A stretch of 5,986 bases of DNA from Oscillospiraceae bacterium. Lineage in GTDB: Bacteria > Bacillota > Clostridia > Oscillospirales > Ruminococcaceae. The number at the start of each line of letters is the position of its first letter. The stretch's first letter is position 1. The stretch lies in the NCBI GenBank assembly GCA_017848155.1, contig JAGAKC010000135.1, positions 1 to 5,986 of the forward strand, in the 5' to 3' direction. Below are positions 1 to 5,751 of this stretch, piece by piece. A program made the translations under genes and the position numbers. The notes beneath the pieces are model-generated. The model saw only the letters and a program-made list of their open reading frames with translations, had not been told where the DNA came from and ran no database searches.

Positions 1-70
1 CCCGAGTATGCTGCGTAAGTGCATAGAGGTTGTCCGACCTCGATAAGGTGGTGGATCGAAGTATCCGCAA

Positions 71-112
71 TTTGAGTGGTACCGCGAGTGTTGCAATAAC
101 ACCCGTCTCAAA
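71..112 (+). promoter_or_regulatory. T-box antiterminator helix with tRNA acceptor-binding bulge
   Basis: The full antiterminator can be drawn from the sequence. Helix A1 is TTTGAG (71-76) with CTCAAA (107-112). The seven-base bulge is TGGTACC (77-83). Helix A2 is GCG (84-86) with CGT (104-106, one G-U pair), extended by GTGTT (88-92) with AACAC (98-102) closing a five-base loop. In the T-box family the first four bulge bases pair with the free NCCA end of uncharged tRNA, which stabilises this fold. Its 3' strand overlaps the 5' strand of the terminator, so the two structures are mutually exclusive. Confidence 0.93.
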
Positions 113-146
113 GCGATCAAAAAGCTTTGAGGCGGGTTTTTATTTT
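102..146 (+). terminator. Intrinsic terminator of the T-box attenuator
   Basis: The 13-base arms at 102-114 and 124-136 pair along their whole length with one G-U wobble, around a nine-base A-rich loop (115-123). TTTTTATTTT follows at 137-146. This is a strong factor-independent terminator located 53 bases before the ilvA start, so it acts as the OFF state of the leader and not as the end of an upstream gene. Bases 102-112 are shared with the antiterminator. Confidence 0.95.
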
Positions 147-199
147 AGCCTTGAAGCATAAACTTAACAGGGCATTGCCCACAGAAAGGCGGAATTGAA

Positions 200-1390
200 A
201 TGTTATCTCTTGACAAGGTGTTCAATGCGCAGACGGTGCTGAAAAGCATCATCCGTGAAACAAATGTGGTAAGGGCGTATGGCATCGCTCCCGATTGTGA
301 GCTGTATCTGAAGCCTGAAAATCTACAGATCACAGGCTCGTTCAAGGTACGAGGCTCGGCATACAAGATCGCTATGCTGTCGGATGACGAAAAGAAACGT
401 GGTGTTATAGCCTGCTCCGCAGGAAACCACGCACAGGGCGTTGCTCTTGCGGCAACCAAAAACGGCATCAGCTCACTGATCTGTCTGCCTGACAGCGCAC
501 CCATATCAAAGGTCGAGGCTACGAAAGGCTTTGGCGCAGAGGTGTGTCTGGTCGAGGGCTGCTCCGATGACGCTTATCAGAAAGCACTTGAGCTTCGTGA
601 CAGCAAGGGATATACCTTTGTGCATCCGTTTGACGATGAGAACGTAATTGCAGGTCAGGGTACCATCGCTCTTGAGATACTGAACGAGCTGGACGACATC
701 GACGCTATCGTCGTACCCATAGGCGGCGGCGGACTTATCTCGGGCATCGCATACACCGTAAAGCAGATACGCCCGTCCGTAAAGGTCTATGGAGTGCAGG
801 CCGCAGGTGCACCAAGCATGTTCAACTCCATAAAGAACAGCACTATCGAATGTCTGCCCTCTGTATCCACATTTGCGGACGGCATCGCTGTAAAGAAGCC
901 GGGAGAAAACACATATGCGATCGTAAAGGAGTATGTAGATGATATTGCACTGGTCTCCGAAGACGAGGTAGCAAGCGCCATCCTCACTCTGATGGAAAAG
1001 CAGAAGATGATCGCCGAGGGTGCAGGTGCGGTAGCAGTTGCGGCAGTAATGTTCAACAAATTTGACCTTAAGGGCAAGCGTGTAGTGGCAGTCGTATCAG
1101 GAGGAAACATAGATATCACCAGCCTCTCCCGTGTGGTAGACAGAGGACTTAAGAACTCGGGACGCTCATCAAGCCTGCTTATCGAGCTTATCGACAAGCC
1201 GGGACAGCTTAAGGAGATATCCCGTATCATCGCAGACTGCGGCGGAAATGTGACAGGTGTTCACTATGAAAAGGGCAACACAGAGAGCATAAACGGCTGT
1301 TTCCTTCGCATCGAGATGGAAACAAGAGATTTTGACCATATAAAGCTGATAACAAAGACCCTCCGCAAGGAAGGCTTCAAGATCGTATAA
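200..1390 (+). CDS. ilvA: Threonine ammonia-lyase (threonine dehydratase), medium form with C-terminal ACT domain
   Basis: This PLP enzyme deaminates threonine to 2-oxobutanoate and ammonia, the committed step of isoleucine synthesis, in the cytoplasm. The 396-residue protein has a fold type II PLP catalytic domain (about 1-315) and one ACT-like domain (about 325-396). Visible motifs are GSFKVRG with the Schiff-base lysine K49, the substrate loop SAGNHAQG (73-80), the phosphate-binding GGGG loop (175-178), EGAGAVA (273-279) and SGGN (300-303), whose serine contacts the PLP ring nitrogen in the family. The ATG is preceded by AAAGGCGG at 185-192 with a seven-base spacer, and the N-terminus aligns with the usual family start. 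It is shorter than E. coli IlvA (about 514 residues, two ACT-like units) and matches the one-ACT medium class. Some members of that class are catabolic, but the T-box and ilv neighbours favour a biosynthetic role. Which ligand the ACT domain binds cannot be read from sequence. Confidence 0.96.
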   Translation: MLSLDKVFNAQTVLKSIIRETNVVRAYGIAPDCELYLKPENLQITGSFKVRGSAYKIAMLSDDEKKRGVIACSAGNHAQGVALAATKNGISSLICLPDSAPISKVEATKGFGAEVCLVEGCSDDAYQKALELRDSKGYTFVHPFDDENVIAGQGTIALEILNELDDIDAIVVPIGGGGLISGIAYTVKQIRPSVKVYGVQAAGAPSMFNSIKNSTIECLPSVSTFADGIAVKKPGENTYAIVKEYVDDIALVSEDEVASAILTLMEKQKMIAEGAGAVAVAAVMFNKFDLKGKRVVAVVSGGNIDITSLSRVVDRGLKNSGRSSSLLIELIDKPGQLKEISRIIADCGGNVTGVHYEKGNTESINGCFLRIEMETRDFDHIKLITKTLRKEGFKIV

Positions 1391-1408
1391 CAGAAAGGAA
1401 TCATCATC

Positions 1409-1795
1409 ATGAGCAGAAAAGTTGAAACAAATAACGCACCTAAGGCTATCGGCCCCTATTCGCAGGCGATCGTTTCGGGAGGTCTTGTATTTACCTCGGG
1501 ACAGATACCGCTGGACCCCGAAACAGGCTTGCTTACAGGCGGGAATATCACTGAACAGACCCACCGTGTATGCAGGAATCTTGAGGCTGTGCTCACTGCG
1601 GCAGGAAGCTCACTGAAAAAAGCCGTAAAGACCGTCTGCTTCCTTAGCGATATTGCGGATTTTGCAGAGTTCAATGAAGTGTATGCACAGTACTTCACCG
1701 AAAAGCCTGCACGCTCCTGTGTGGCTGTAAAGCAGCTTCCGAAGGGCGCACTGGTAGAGGTAGAGGTGATCGCAGAAACGGAGGAGCAGACATGA
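1409..1795 (+). CDS. ridA: RidA family 2-iminobutanoate/2-iminopropanoate deaminase
   Basis: RidA (YjgF/YER057c/UK114 family) hydrolyses the enamine/imine intermediates released by PLP enzymes such as IlvA. This speeds formation of 2-oxobutanoate and protects other PLP enzymes from 2-aminoacrylate. The protein has 128 residues, the same as E. coli RidA. It carries the N-terminal APKAIGPYSQA segment, the TSGQIPLDPETG segment (29-40), and the C-terminal family signature beginning PARSC, with the substrate-carboxylate arginine R102 (R105 in E. coli). Glutamate E117 sits at the position of E. coli E120, with the same 15-residue spacing. Family members act as cytoplasmic trimers. AAAGGA at 1394-1399 lies nine bases before the ATG. 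The gene starts 18 bases after ilvA, and its stop codon overlaps the ilvB start. The context, immediately after the enzyme that makes its substrate, supports true RidA activity over a distant YjgF paralogue. Confidence 0.95.
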   Translation: MSRKVETNNAPKAIGPYSQAIVSGGLVFTSGQIPLDPETGLLTGGNITEQTHRVCRNLEAVLTAAGSSLKKAVKTVCFLSDIADFAEFNEVYAQYFTEKPARSCVAVKQLPKGALVEVEVIAETEEQT

Positions 1796-1797
1796 TG
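1780..1797 (+). promoter_or_regulatory. ilvB ribosome binding site and ATGATG double start inside the end of ridA
   Basis: GGAGGAG at 1780-1786 lies in the last codons of ridA. Two in-frame ATG codons follow at 1792 and 1795, and the ridA TGA (1793-1795) is embedded between them. Spacing from the Shine-Dalgarno is five bases to the first ATG and eight to the second, so the second may be the preferred start. Either choice allows ribosomes finishing ridA to re-initiate on ilvB. Confidence 0.7.
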
Positions 1798-3462
1798 CTT
1801 TCAGGCTCGGATATACTTGTAAAGACCTTGATAGAGCAAGGCTGCGATACTGTTTTCGGATACCCGGGAGGACAGATACTGAACGTATACGACAGTCTTT
1901 ACACTCATCAGGATAAAATAAACCATGTTCTCACCGCCCACGAGCAGGGCGCGGCACATGCGGCTGACGGTTATGCAAGAACTACGGGTAAGGTCGGTGT
2001 AGTCATCTCCACATCGGGTCCCGGTGCAACTAACCTTGTGACAGGCATTGCGACTGCTTATCTTGACTCTATACCGCTTGTCGCTATCTGCGGAAACGTT
2101 CCCACTACACAGATAGGCTCGGACAGCTTTCAGGAGATCGATATCACAGGCGTCACCCTACCTATCACAAAACACAACTATTTCGTAAGCTCGGTAGAGC
2201 AGCTTGCGGACACTATCCGTGACGCTTTCAGACTCGCAAAGTCAGGCAGACCGGGACCTGTGCTAATAGATGTACCTAAGGATATCCAGATAGCAAGATG
2301 CGAATACTTCCCCGAAGAGCCTGCCACGATGGACGCTCCCTGTGCGGCAAAGGATATCCGCATCGAGGAAGCCGCAGAATATATCAATTCGGCTGAGCGT
2401 CCCTATGTCTACTTCGGCGGCGGTCTTATCTCGGCTGCGGCACAGGATGAGCTGCTTGACCTTGCCGAGAGGATAGATGCGCCTCTCGGATGCTCGCTCA
2501 TGGGACTTTCTGCCATCCCGACTGCGCATCCCCGCTTTCTTGGTATGCAGGGCATGCACGGTCACTACGCTTCATCAATGGCAATGCACAACGCCGATCT
2601 CATCATAGCTCTCGGAGTGCGTTTCAACGACCGTGTCACAGGCAACCGTGCAAGATTTGCCACAAAGGCTAAGATCATACACATAGATACGGACGGCTCG
2701 GAACTTGGAAAGACTGTCAATGCCACATGCAGGCTGAGGGGCGATGTGAAGCTGACGCTTCAGAAGCTGCTGCCGATGCTTAAGGAAAATGCAAAGCCGC
2801 AGTGGATGGAGATGATAGCTGCTTTCAGAAAAGAAGAGAACGAATATCTCGATGACCGTAAGGGTCTTACACCGAGAAGCGCCGTGCTCGCCGTCAACAG
2901 GTATCTTGGCGAAAACACAGCAGTGTGCACAGATGTGGGACAGCATCAGATGTGGTCGGCACAGAATCTTGTTTTCAGGACTCCGAGAAGGTTCGTTTCA
3001 AGCGGCGGTCTGGGCACAATGGGCTTTGGTCTGGGTGCAGCTATAGGTGCAGCATACGGAACAGGCGAAAGAAGTGTGCTTATCACAGGTGACGGCAGCT
3101 TCGGCATGTGCCTTAACGAGCTTGCGACAGCTGTGAGCTACAATATCCCTATCGTTGTCGTTATCATGAACAACGGCGTTCTGGGCATGGTACGGCAATG
3201 GCAGACGCTGTTCTACGACAAGCACTACTCAAACAGCATCCTTGACAGAAAGACCGACTTCCCTGCCCTTGCACGTGCGTTCGGTGCGGACGGTGAAGCT
3301 GTCAGCACTCCCGATGAGCTGGATAAGGCTCTGGAAAGGGCGTTCAGCGCAAACGGTCCGTATGTTATCGACTGCAGGATAGACAAGGATGAGTTCGTGC
3401 TTCCCATGCTTCCTCCGGGCGGCAGCATGGACGACATCATAGTAAAACTGGAGGTGGAATGA
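1792..3462 (+). CDS. ilvB: Acetohydroxyacid synthase (acetolactate synthase) large catalytic subunit
   Basis: This ThDP enzyme condenses pyruvate-derived hydroxyethyl-ThDP with pyruvate (valine/leucine branch) or 2-oxobutanoate (isoleucine branch). It works with IlvN, encoded next. The 556 residues show the ThDP pyrimidine-binding domain with catalytic glutamate E51 in AHEQGAAHAADGYAR, a central FAD/transhydrogenase-like domain (about 190-325), and a ThDP pyrophosphate-binding domain with GDG at 433-435 and NN at 460-461. VRQWQ (467-471) and the C-terminal PMLPPGGSMDDII (538-550) are typical of anabolic AHAS and separate it from the FAD-independent catabolic AlsS. One oddity is GFGLGAAIGA at 411-420: the family normally has proline (GFGLPAAIGA), but position 415 here is glycine (GGT, 3034-3036). 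FNDRVTG (278-284) replaces the common FDDRVTG. If the second ATG is used the protein is one residue shorter. The other acetohydroxyacid synthase symbols (ilvG, ilvI) cannot be excluded by sequence alone. Confidence 0.96.
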   Translation: MMLSGSDILVKTLIEQGCDTVFGYPGGQILNVYDSLYTHQDKINHVLTAHEQGAAHAADGYARTTGKVGVVISTSGPGATNLVTGIATAYLDSIPLVAICGNVPTTQIGSDSFQEIDITGVTLPITKHNYFVSSVEQLADTIRDAFRLAKSGRPGPVLIDVPKDIQIARCEYFPEEPATMDAPCAAKDIRIEEAAEYINSAERPYVYFGGGLISAAAQDELLDLAERIDAPLGCSLMGLSAIPTAHPRFLGMQGMHGHYASSMAMHNADLIIALGVRFNDRVTGNRARFATKAKIIHIDTDGSELGKTVNATCRLRGDVKLTLQKLLPMLKENAKPQWMEMIAAFRKEENEYLDDRKGLTPRSAVLAVNRYLGENTAVCTDVGQHQMWSAQNLVFRTPRRFVSSGGLGTMGFGLGAAIGAAYGTGERSVLITGDGSFGMCLNELATAVSYNIPIVVVIMNNGVLGMVRQWQTLFYDKHYSNSILDRKTDFPALARAFGADGEAVSTPDELDKALERAFSANGPYVIDCRIDKDEFVLPMLPPGGSMDDIIVKLEVE

Positions 3463-3464
3463 TG
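3450..3464 (+). promoter_or_regulatory. ilvN ribosome binding site and ATGATG double start inside the end of ilvB
   Basis: GGAGG at 3450-3454 precedes ATG codons at 3459 and 3462, with the ilvB TGA at 3460-3462 lying between them. The spacer is four bases to the first ATG and seven to the second. The second ATG is the better-spaced start and would give a protein beginning MNRYTVAVL. The layout copies that of the ridA/ilvB junction and suggests coupled translation of the two AHAS subunits. Confidence 0.7.
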
Positions 3465-3968
3465 AACAGATACACTGTTGCGGTACTGGTGCGCAATGAA
3501 TTCGGCGTGCTGAACCGTGTCACCAGTATGTTCCGCAGACGTCAGTTCAACATAAGTGCACTCACTGCAAGCGAAACCGAATCGGGAGAGTATTCAAGGA
3601 TCACCTTCAGCTTCGATGGCGAGGAGGAAAACAAGCAGCAGCTTATAAACCAGCTTTACAAGCTGCCTGATGTCTGCTCGATAAAAGAGCTTACAAGGGA
3701 CAACTCGGTAAGCTGTGAGCTGATGATGATAAAGATGAAGAACGACGCACGGGACCGTGCGGATATCCATGCGGCGGCTGAAGCATTCGGAGCAGAAACG
3801 ATCGATTATTCCCGTGATTCCTTTGTACTGCGCCTTATCGGTGACAGCGCAAAAATGGATGACTTCATCATGCTCATGAGCGATTTCACTATTCTGGAGA
3901 TATGCCGTACAGGAACCGCATCTATCGAAAGAGGAAGTGCGACCCTGAGGCAGGCTATGACATTATAA
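3459..3968 (+). CDS. ilvN: Acetohydroxyacid synthase small regulatory subunit
   Basis: IlvN binds the catalytic subunit IlvB, raises its activity and confers feedback inhibition, typically by valine. The 169-residue length fits the family. An N-terminal ACT domain (about 4-78) begins RYTVAVLVRNEFGVLNRVTSMF, with N13, G16 and N31 at positions corresponding to the valine-site residues N11, G14 and N29 of E. coli IlvH. GVLNR is typical of Firmicutes, while F15 replaces the proline, serine or similar residue usual before that glycine. A second ACT-like domain (about 85-160) ends in the conserved ICRTGTASIERG (154-165) segment. A short tail ending ATLRQAMTL follows. The start may be the second ATG at 3462, which has better Shine-Dalgarno spacing. 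The retained residues suggest it is still responsive to an amino acid effector, though which one is inference. Confidence 0.95.
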   Translation: MMNRYTVAVLVRNEFGVLNRVTSMFRRRQFNISALTASETESGEYSRITFSFDGEEENKQQLINQLYKLPDVCSIKELTRDNSVSCELMMIKMKNDARDRADIHAAAEAFGAETIDYSRDSFVLRLIGDSAKMDDFIMLMSDFTILEICRTGTASIERGSATLRQAMTL

Positions 3969-3989
3969 TTATAAGTCAGGGAGGCAGAT

Positions 3990-5657
3990 ATGAATAAAGA
4001 AAATATAGTAAGCGGAGTTCAGAATGCTCCGCACCGCAGTCTTTTCCATGCACTGGGACTTACCGAGGAGGAACAGTCACGTCCGCTTATCGGTATCGTA
4101 AGCTCATATAACGAGATAGTTCCCGGTCACATCAACCTCGACAAGATAGTGGATGCGGTAAAGATGGGCGTAGCAATGGCAGGCGGTACGCCTGTAGTGT
4201 TCCCTGCTATTGCCGTATGTGACGGTATCGCTATGGGTCATCGTGGAATGAAATACTCTCTTGTGACCCGTGATCTGATCGCAGATTCAACAGAAGCGAT
4301 GGCACTTGCTCACGGCTTTGACGGACTTGTGATGGTGCCTAACTGCGATAAGAACGTTCCGGGACTTCTTATGGCGGCGGCAAGAGTTAATATCCCCACC
4401 GTCTTTGTAAGCGGCGGTCCTATGCTCGCAGGTAAGGTCGATGGAAGAAAGACAAGTCTTTCCAGCATGTTTGAGGCTGTAGGCGCTTATAATGCAGGAA
4501 AGCTGTCCGACGAAAAGCTGCTTGAATACGAGTGCAGGACCTGCCCCACCTGCGGCTCCTGCTCGGGTATGTATACCGCAAACTCCATGAACTGCCTTAC
4601 CGAAGCGCTGGGCATGGGACTCAAAGGAAACGGTACTATCCCTGCTGTATATTCCGCAAGGACAGAGCTTGCAAAGCATGCAGGTATGGCGGTGATGGAT
4701 ATGGTGAAGAAAGATATCCGTCCCCGTGACATAATGACAAGGGATGCGCTTATGAATGCGCTTACCGTTGATATGGCGCTGGGATGCTCCACGAACAGTA
4801 TGCTGCATCTCCCTGCCATTGCTCATGAATGCGGTATAAAGCTCGATCTGGATATAGCAAACGAGATCAGCAAAAAAACTCCCAACCTCTGTCACCTTGC
4901 TCCTGCAGGAAGGACCTATATGGAGGACCTGAACGAAGCGGGCGGAGTTTACGCTGTAATGAATGAGCTGAACAAAAAGGGACTGCTGAACACCGATTGC
5001 ATGACCGTGACAGGAAGGACAATAGGCGAGAACATCAGCGGCTGTGTAAACCTCGACCCCGAGGTCATCCGTCCAATAGATGAGCCGTACAGTGAAACAG
5101 GCGGTATCGCAGTGCTTAAGGGCAATCTTGCACCCGAGGGCAGCGTTGTAAAGCGTTCCGCTGTGCTTCCCGAGATGCTGGTGCACGAGGGTCCTGCACG
5201 AGTGTTTGACTGCGAGGAGGACGCACAGGCGGCTATCAATGCAGGAAAGATAGTCGCAGGCGATGTGGTGGTCATCCGCTATGAGGGACCTAAGGGCGGT
5301 CCCGGTATGCGTGAGATGCTGAATCCCACCTCTGCGATCATGGGAATGGGTCTTGGCAGCAGCGTTGCACTTATCACTGACGGACGCTTCAGCGGCGCAA
5401 CTAGAGGTGCCTGCATCGGGCACATAACCCCCGAAGCCGCTTCAGGCGGACTTATCGGAGTTGTCGAGGAGGGAGATATCATCAGCATCAACATCCCCGA
5501 AAATTCCATCCAGCTCAAGGTCGATGAAGCAGTCATCAGAGAGCGTATGAAGAGCTTCGTTCCGAAGAAAAAGGAGCTTTCGGGATATCTGAAACGCTAT
5601 GCGGCACTTGTATCAGGCGGTGCTTCAGGAGCTATCCTTAACAGCACGGACTATTGA
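3990..5657 (+). CDS. ilvD: Dihydroxy-acid dehydratase (iron-sulfur, probable oxygen-sensitive [4Fe-4S] type)
   Basis: IlvD dehydrates 2,3-dihydroxy-isovalerate and 2,3-dihydroxy-3-methylvalerate to the 2-oxo acids of valine and isoleucine. The 555 residues match the usual length. Visible are VCDGIAMGH (76-84), NCDKNVPG (118-125) with cluster cysteine C119 and metal-site K121, [17 protein letters not shown] (185-201) with cysteines C185, C188 and C191, [10 protein letters not shown] (213-222), DMALGCSTN (261-269), and TDGRFSG (463-469) with the likely catalytic-base serine S468. IVPGH at 43-47 has glycine where the oxygen-stable [2Fe-2S] class carries its first cluster cysteine (PCN). The same VPGH is found in E. 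coli IlvD, which has an oxygen-labile [4Fe-4S] cluster, so this one is inferred to be of that type. AGGGAGG at 3978-3984 with a five-base spacer fixes the start. It begins 21 bases after ilvN. The related sugar-acid dehydratase Edd is unlikely given the context. Confidence 0.96.
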   Translation: MNKENIVSGVQNAPHRSLFHALGLTEEEQSRPLIGIVSSYNEIVPGHINLDKIVDAVKMGVAMAGGTPVVFPAIAVCDGIAMGHRGMKYSLVTRDLIADSTEAMALAHGFDGLVMVPNCDKNVPGLLMAAARVNIPTVFVSGGPMLAGKVDGRKTSLSSMFEAVGAYNAGKLSDEKLLEYECRTCPTCGSCSGMYTANSMNCLTEALGMGLKGNGTIPAVYSARTELAKHAGMAVMDMVKKDIRPRDIMTRDALMNALTVDMALGCSTNSMLHLPAIAHECGIKLDLDIANEISKKTPNLCHLAPAGRTYMEDLNEAGGVYAVMNELNKKGLLNTDCMTVTGRTIGENISGCVNLDPEVIRPIDEPYSETGGIAVLKGNLAPEGSVVKRSAVLPEMLVHEGPARVFDCEEDAQAAINAGKIVAGDVVVIRYEGPKGGPGMREMLNPTSAIMGMGLGSSVALITDGRFSGATRGACIGHITPEAASGGLIGVVEEGDIISINIPENSIQLKVDEAVIRERMKSFVPKKKELSGYLKRYAALVSGGASGAILNSTDY

Positions 5658-5668
5658 TCTACAAAGAT

Positions 5669-5687
5669 GGAGCAGTAAAGCGGCTCC
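5669..5687 (+). other. Small inverted repeat in the ilvD 3' untranslated region
   Basis: GGAGC (5669-5673) and GCTCC (5683-5687) form a five-pair stem with a nine-base loop, starting 12 bases after the ilvD stop. No T-tract follows. It could protect the 3' end of the message or simply be chance. Confidence 0.3.
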
Positions 5688-5704
5688 TAAGATACAGACA
5701 GAAA

Positions 5705-5751
5705 AAATGCACCTCGGGAAGCGTCACACTTCAGGGGTGCATTTCATTATT
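5705..5751 (+). terminator. Probable bidirectional intrinsic terminator after ilvD
   Basis: AAATGCACCTC (5705-5715) pairs with GGGGTGCATTT (5734-5744) over 11 pairs with one wobble. A second short stem, GAAG/CTTC (5718-5721/5729-5732), caps it. The hairpin lies 47 bases after the ilvD stop, the expected place for the end of the operon transcript. On the plus strand only TTT plus CATTATTC follows, a weak tract. On the minus strand the stem is followed by an uninterrupted run of six T (complement of 5702-5707). It may therefore stop transcription in both directions. Confidence 0.75.

Larger units (their letters stand above)
1..146 (+). promoter_or_regulatory. T-box riboswitch leader (3' part), transcription attenuator of the ilv operon
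   Basis: This untranslated leader senses uncharged tRNA and controls readthrough into ilvA. The diagnostic part is the T-box sequence TGGTACCGCG at 77-86, followed by a competing intrinsic terminator. Upstream helices can be drawn at 7-11/21-25 (TATGC/GCATA), 26-30/37-41 (GAGGT/ACCTC) and 51-56/63-68 (GTGGAT/ATCCGC). The last sits where Stem III is expected; the first two probably belong to the Stem II or IIA/B region, and ACCT at 37-40 could instead pair with AGGT at 46-49. The hallmarks of Stem I (GNUG loop, AG bulge, specifier loop) are not visible, so the window starts inside the element and the specifier codon is missing. TGGT at 77-80 would pair with a tRNA ending in ACCA, so the discriminator base is A. 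That fits tRNA-Ile but also tRNA-Leu and tRNA-Val. The isoleucine assignment is inferred from the genes downstream. The class call is firm; the exact 5' boundary is unknown. Confidence 0.93.

Noticed and set aside
55..57. ATC triplet as a possible isoleucine specifier codon
   Set aside because: It lies in the stem and loop of the probable Stem III hairpin (51-68), not in a Stem I specifier loop, so it cannot be used to assign the tRNA.
145..504. A 119-codon minus-strand frame overlapping the start of ilvA and its leader
   Set aside because: It is antisense to ilvA and to the leader spacer, and has no recognisable motif.
4287..5423. A long open frame (378 codons) on the minus strand inside ilvD
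   Set aside because: It lies wholly antisense to a well-supported gene, its product is rich in Cys, His and Ser in the way antisense shadows are, it has no recognisable domain, and the length is explained by the codon bias of ilvD.
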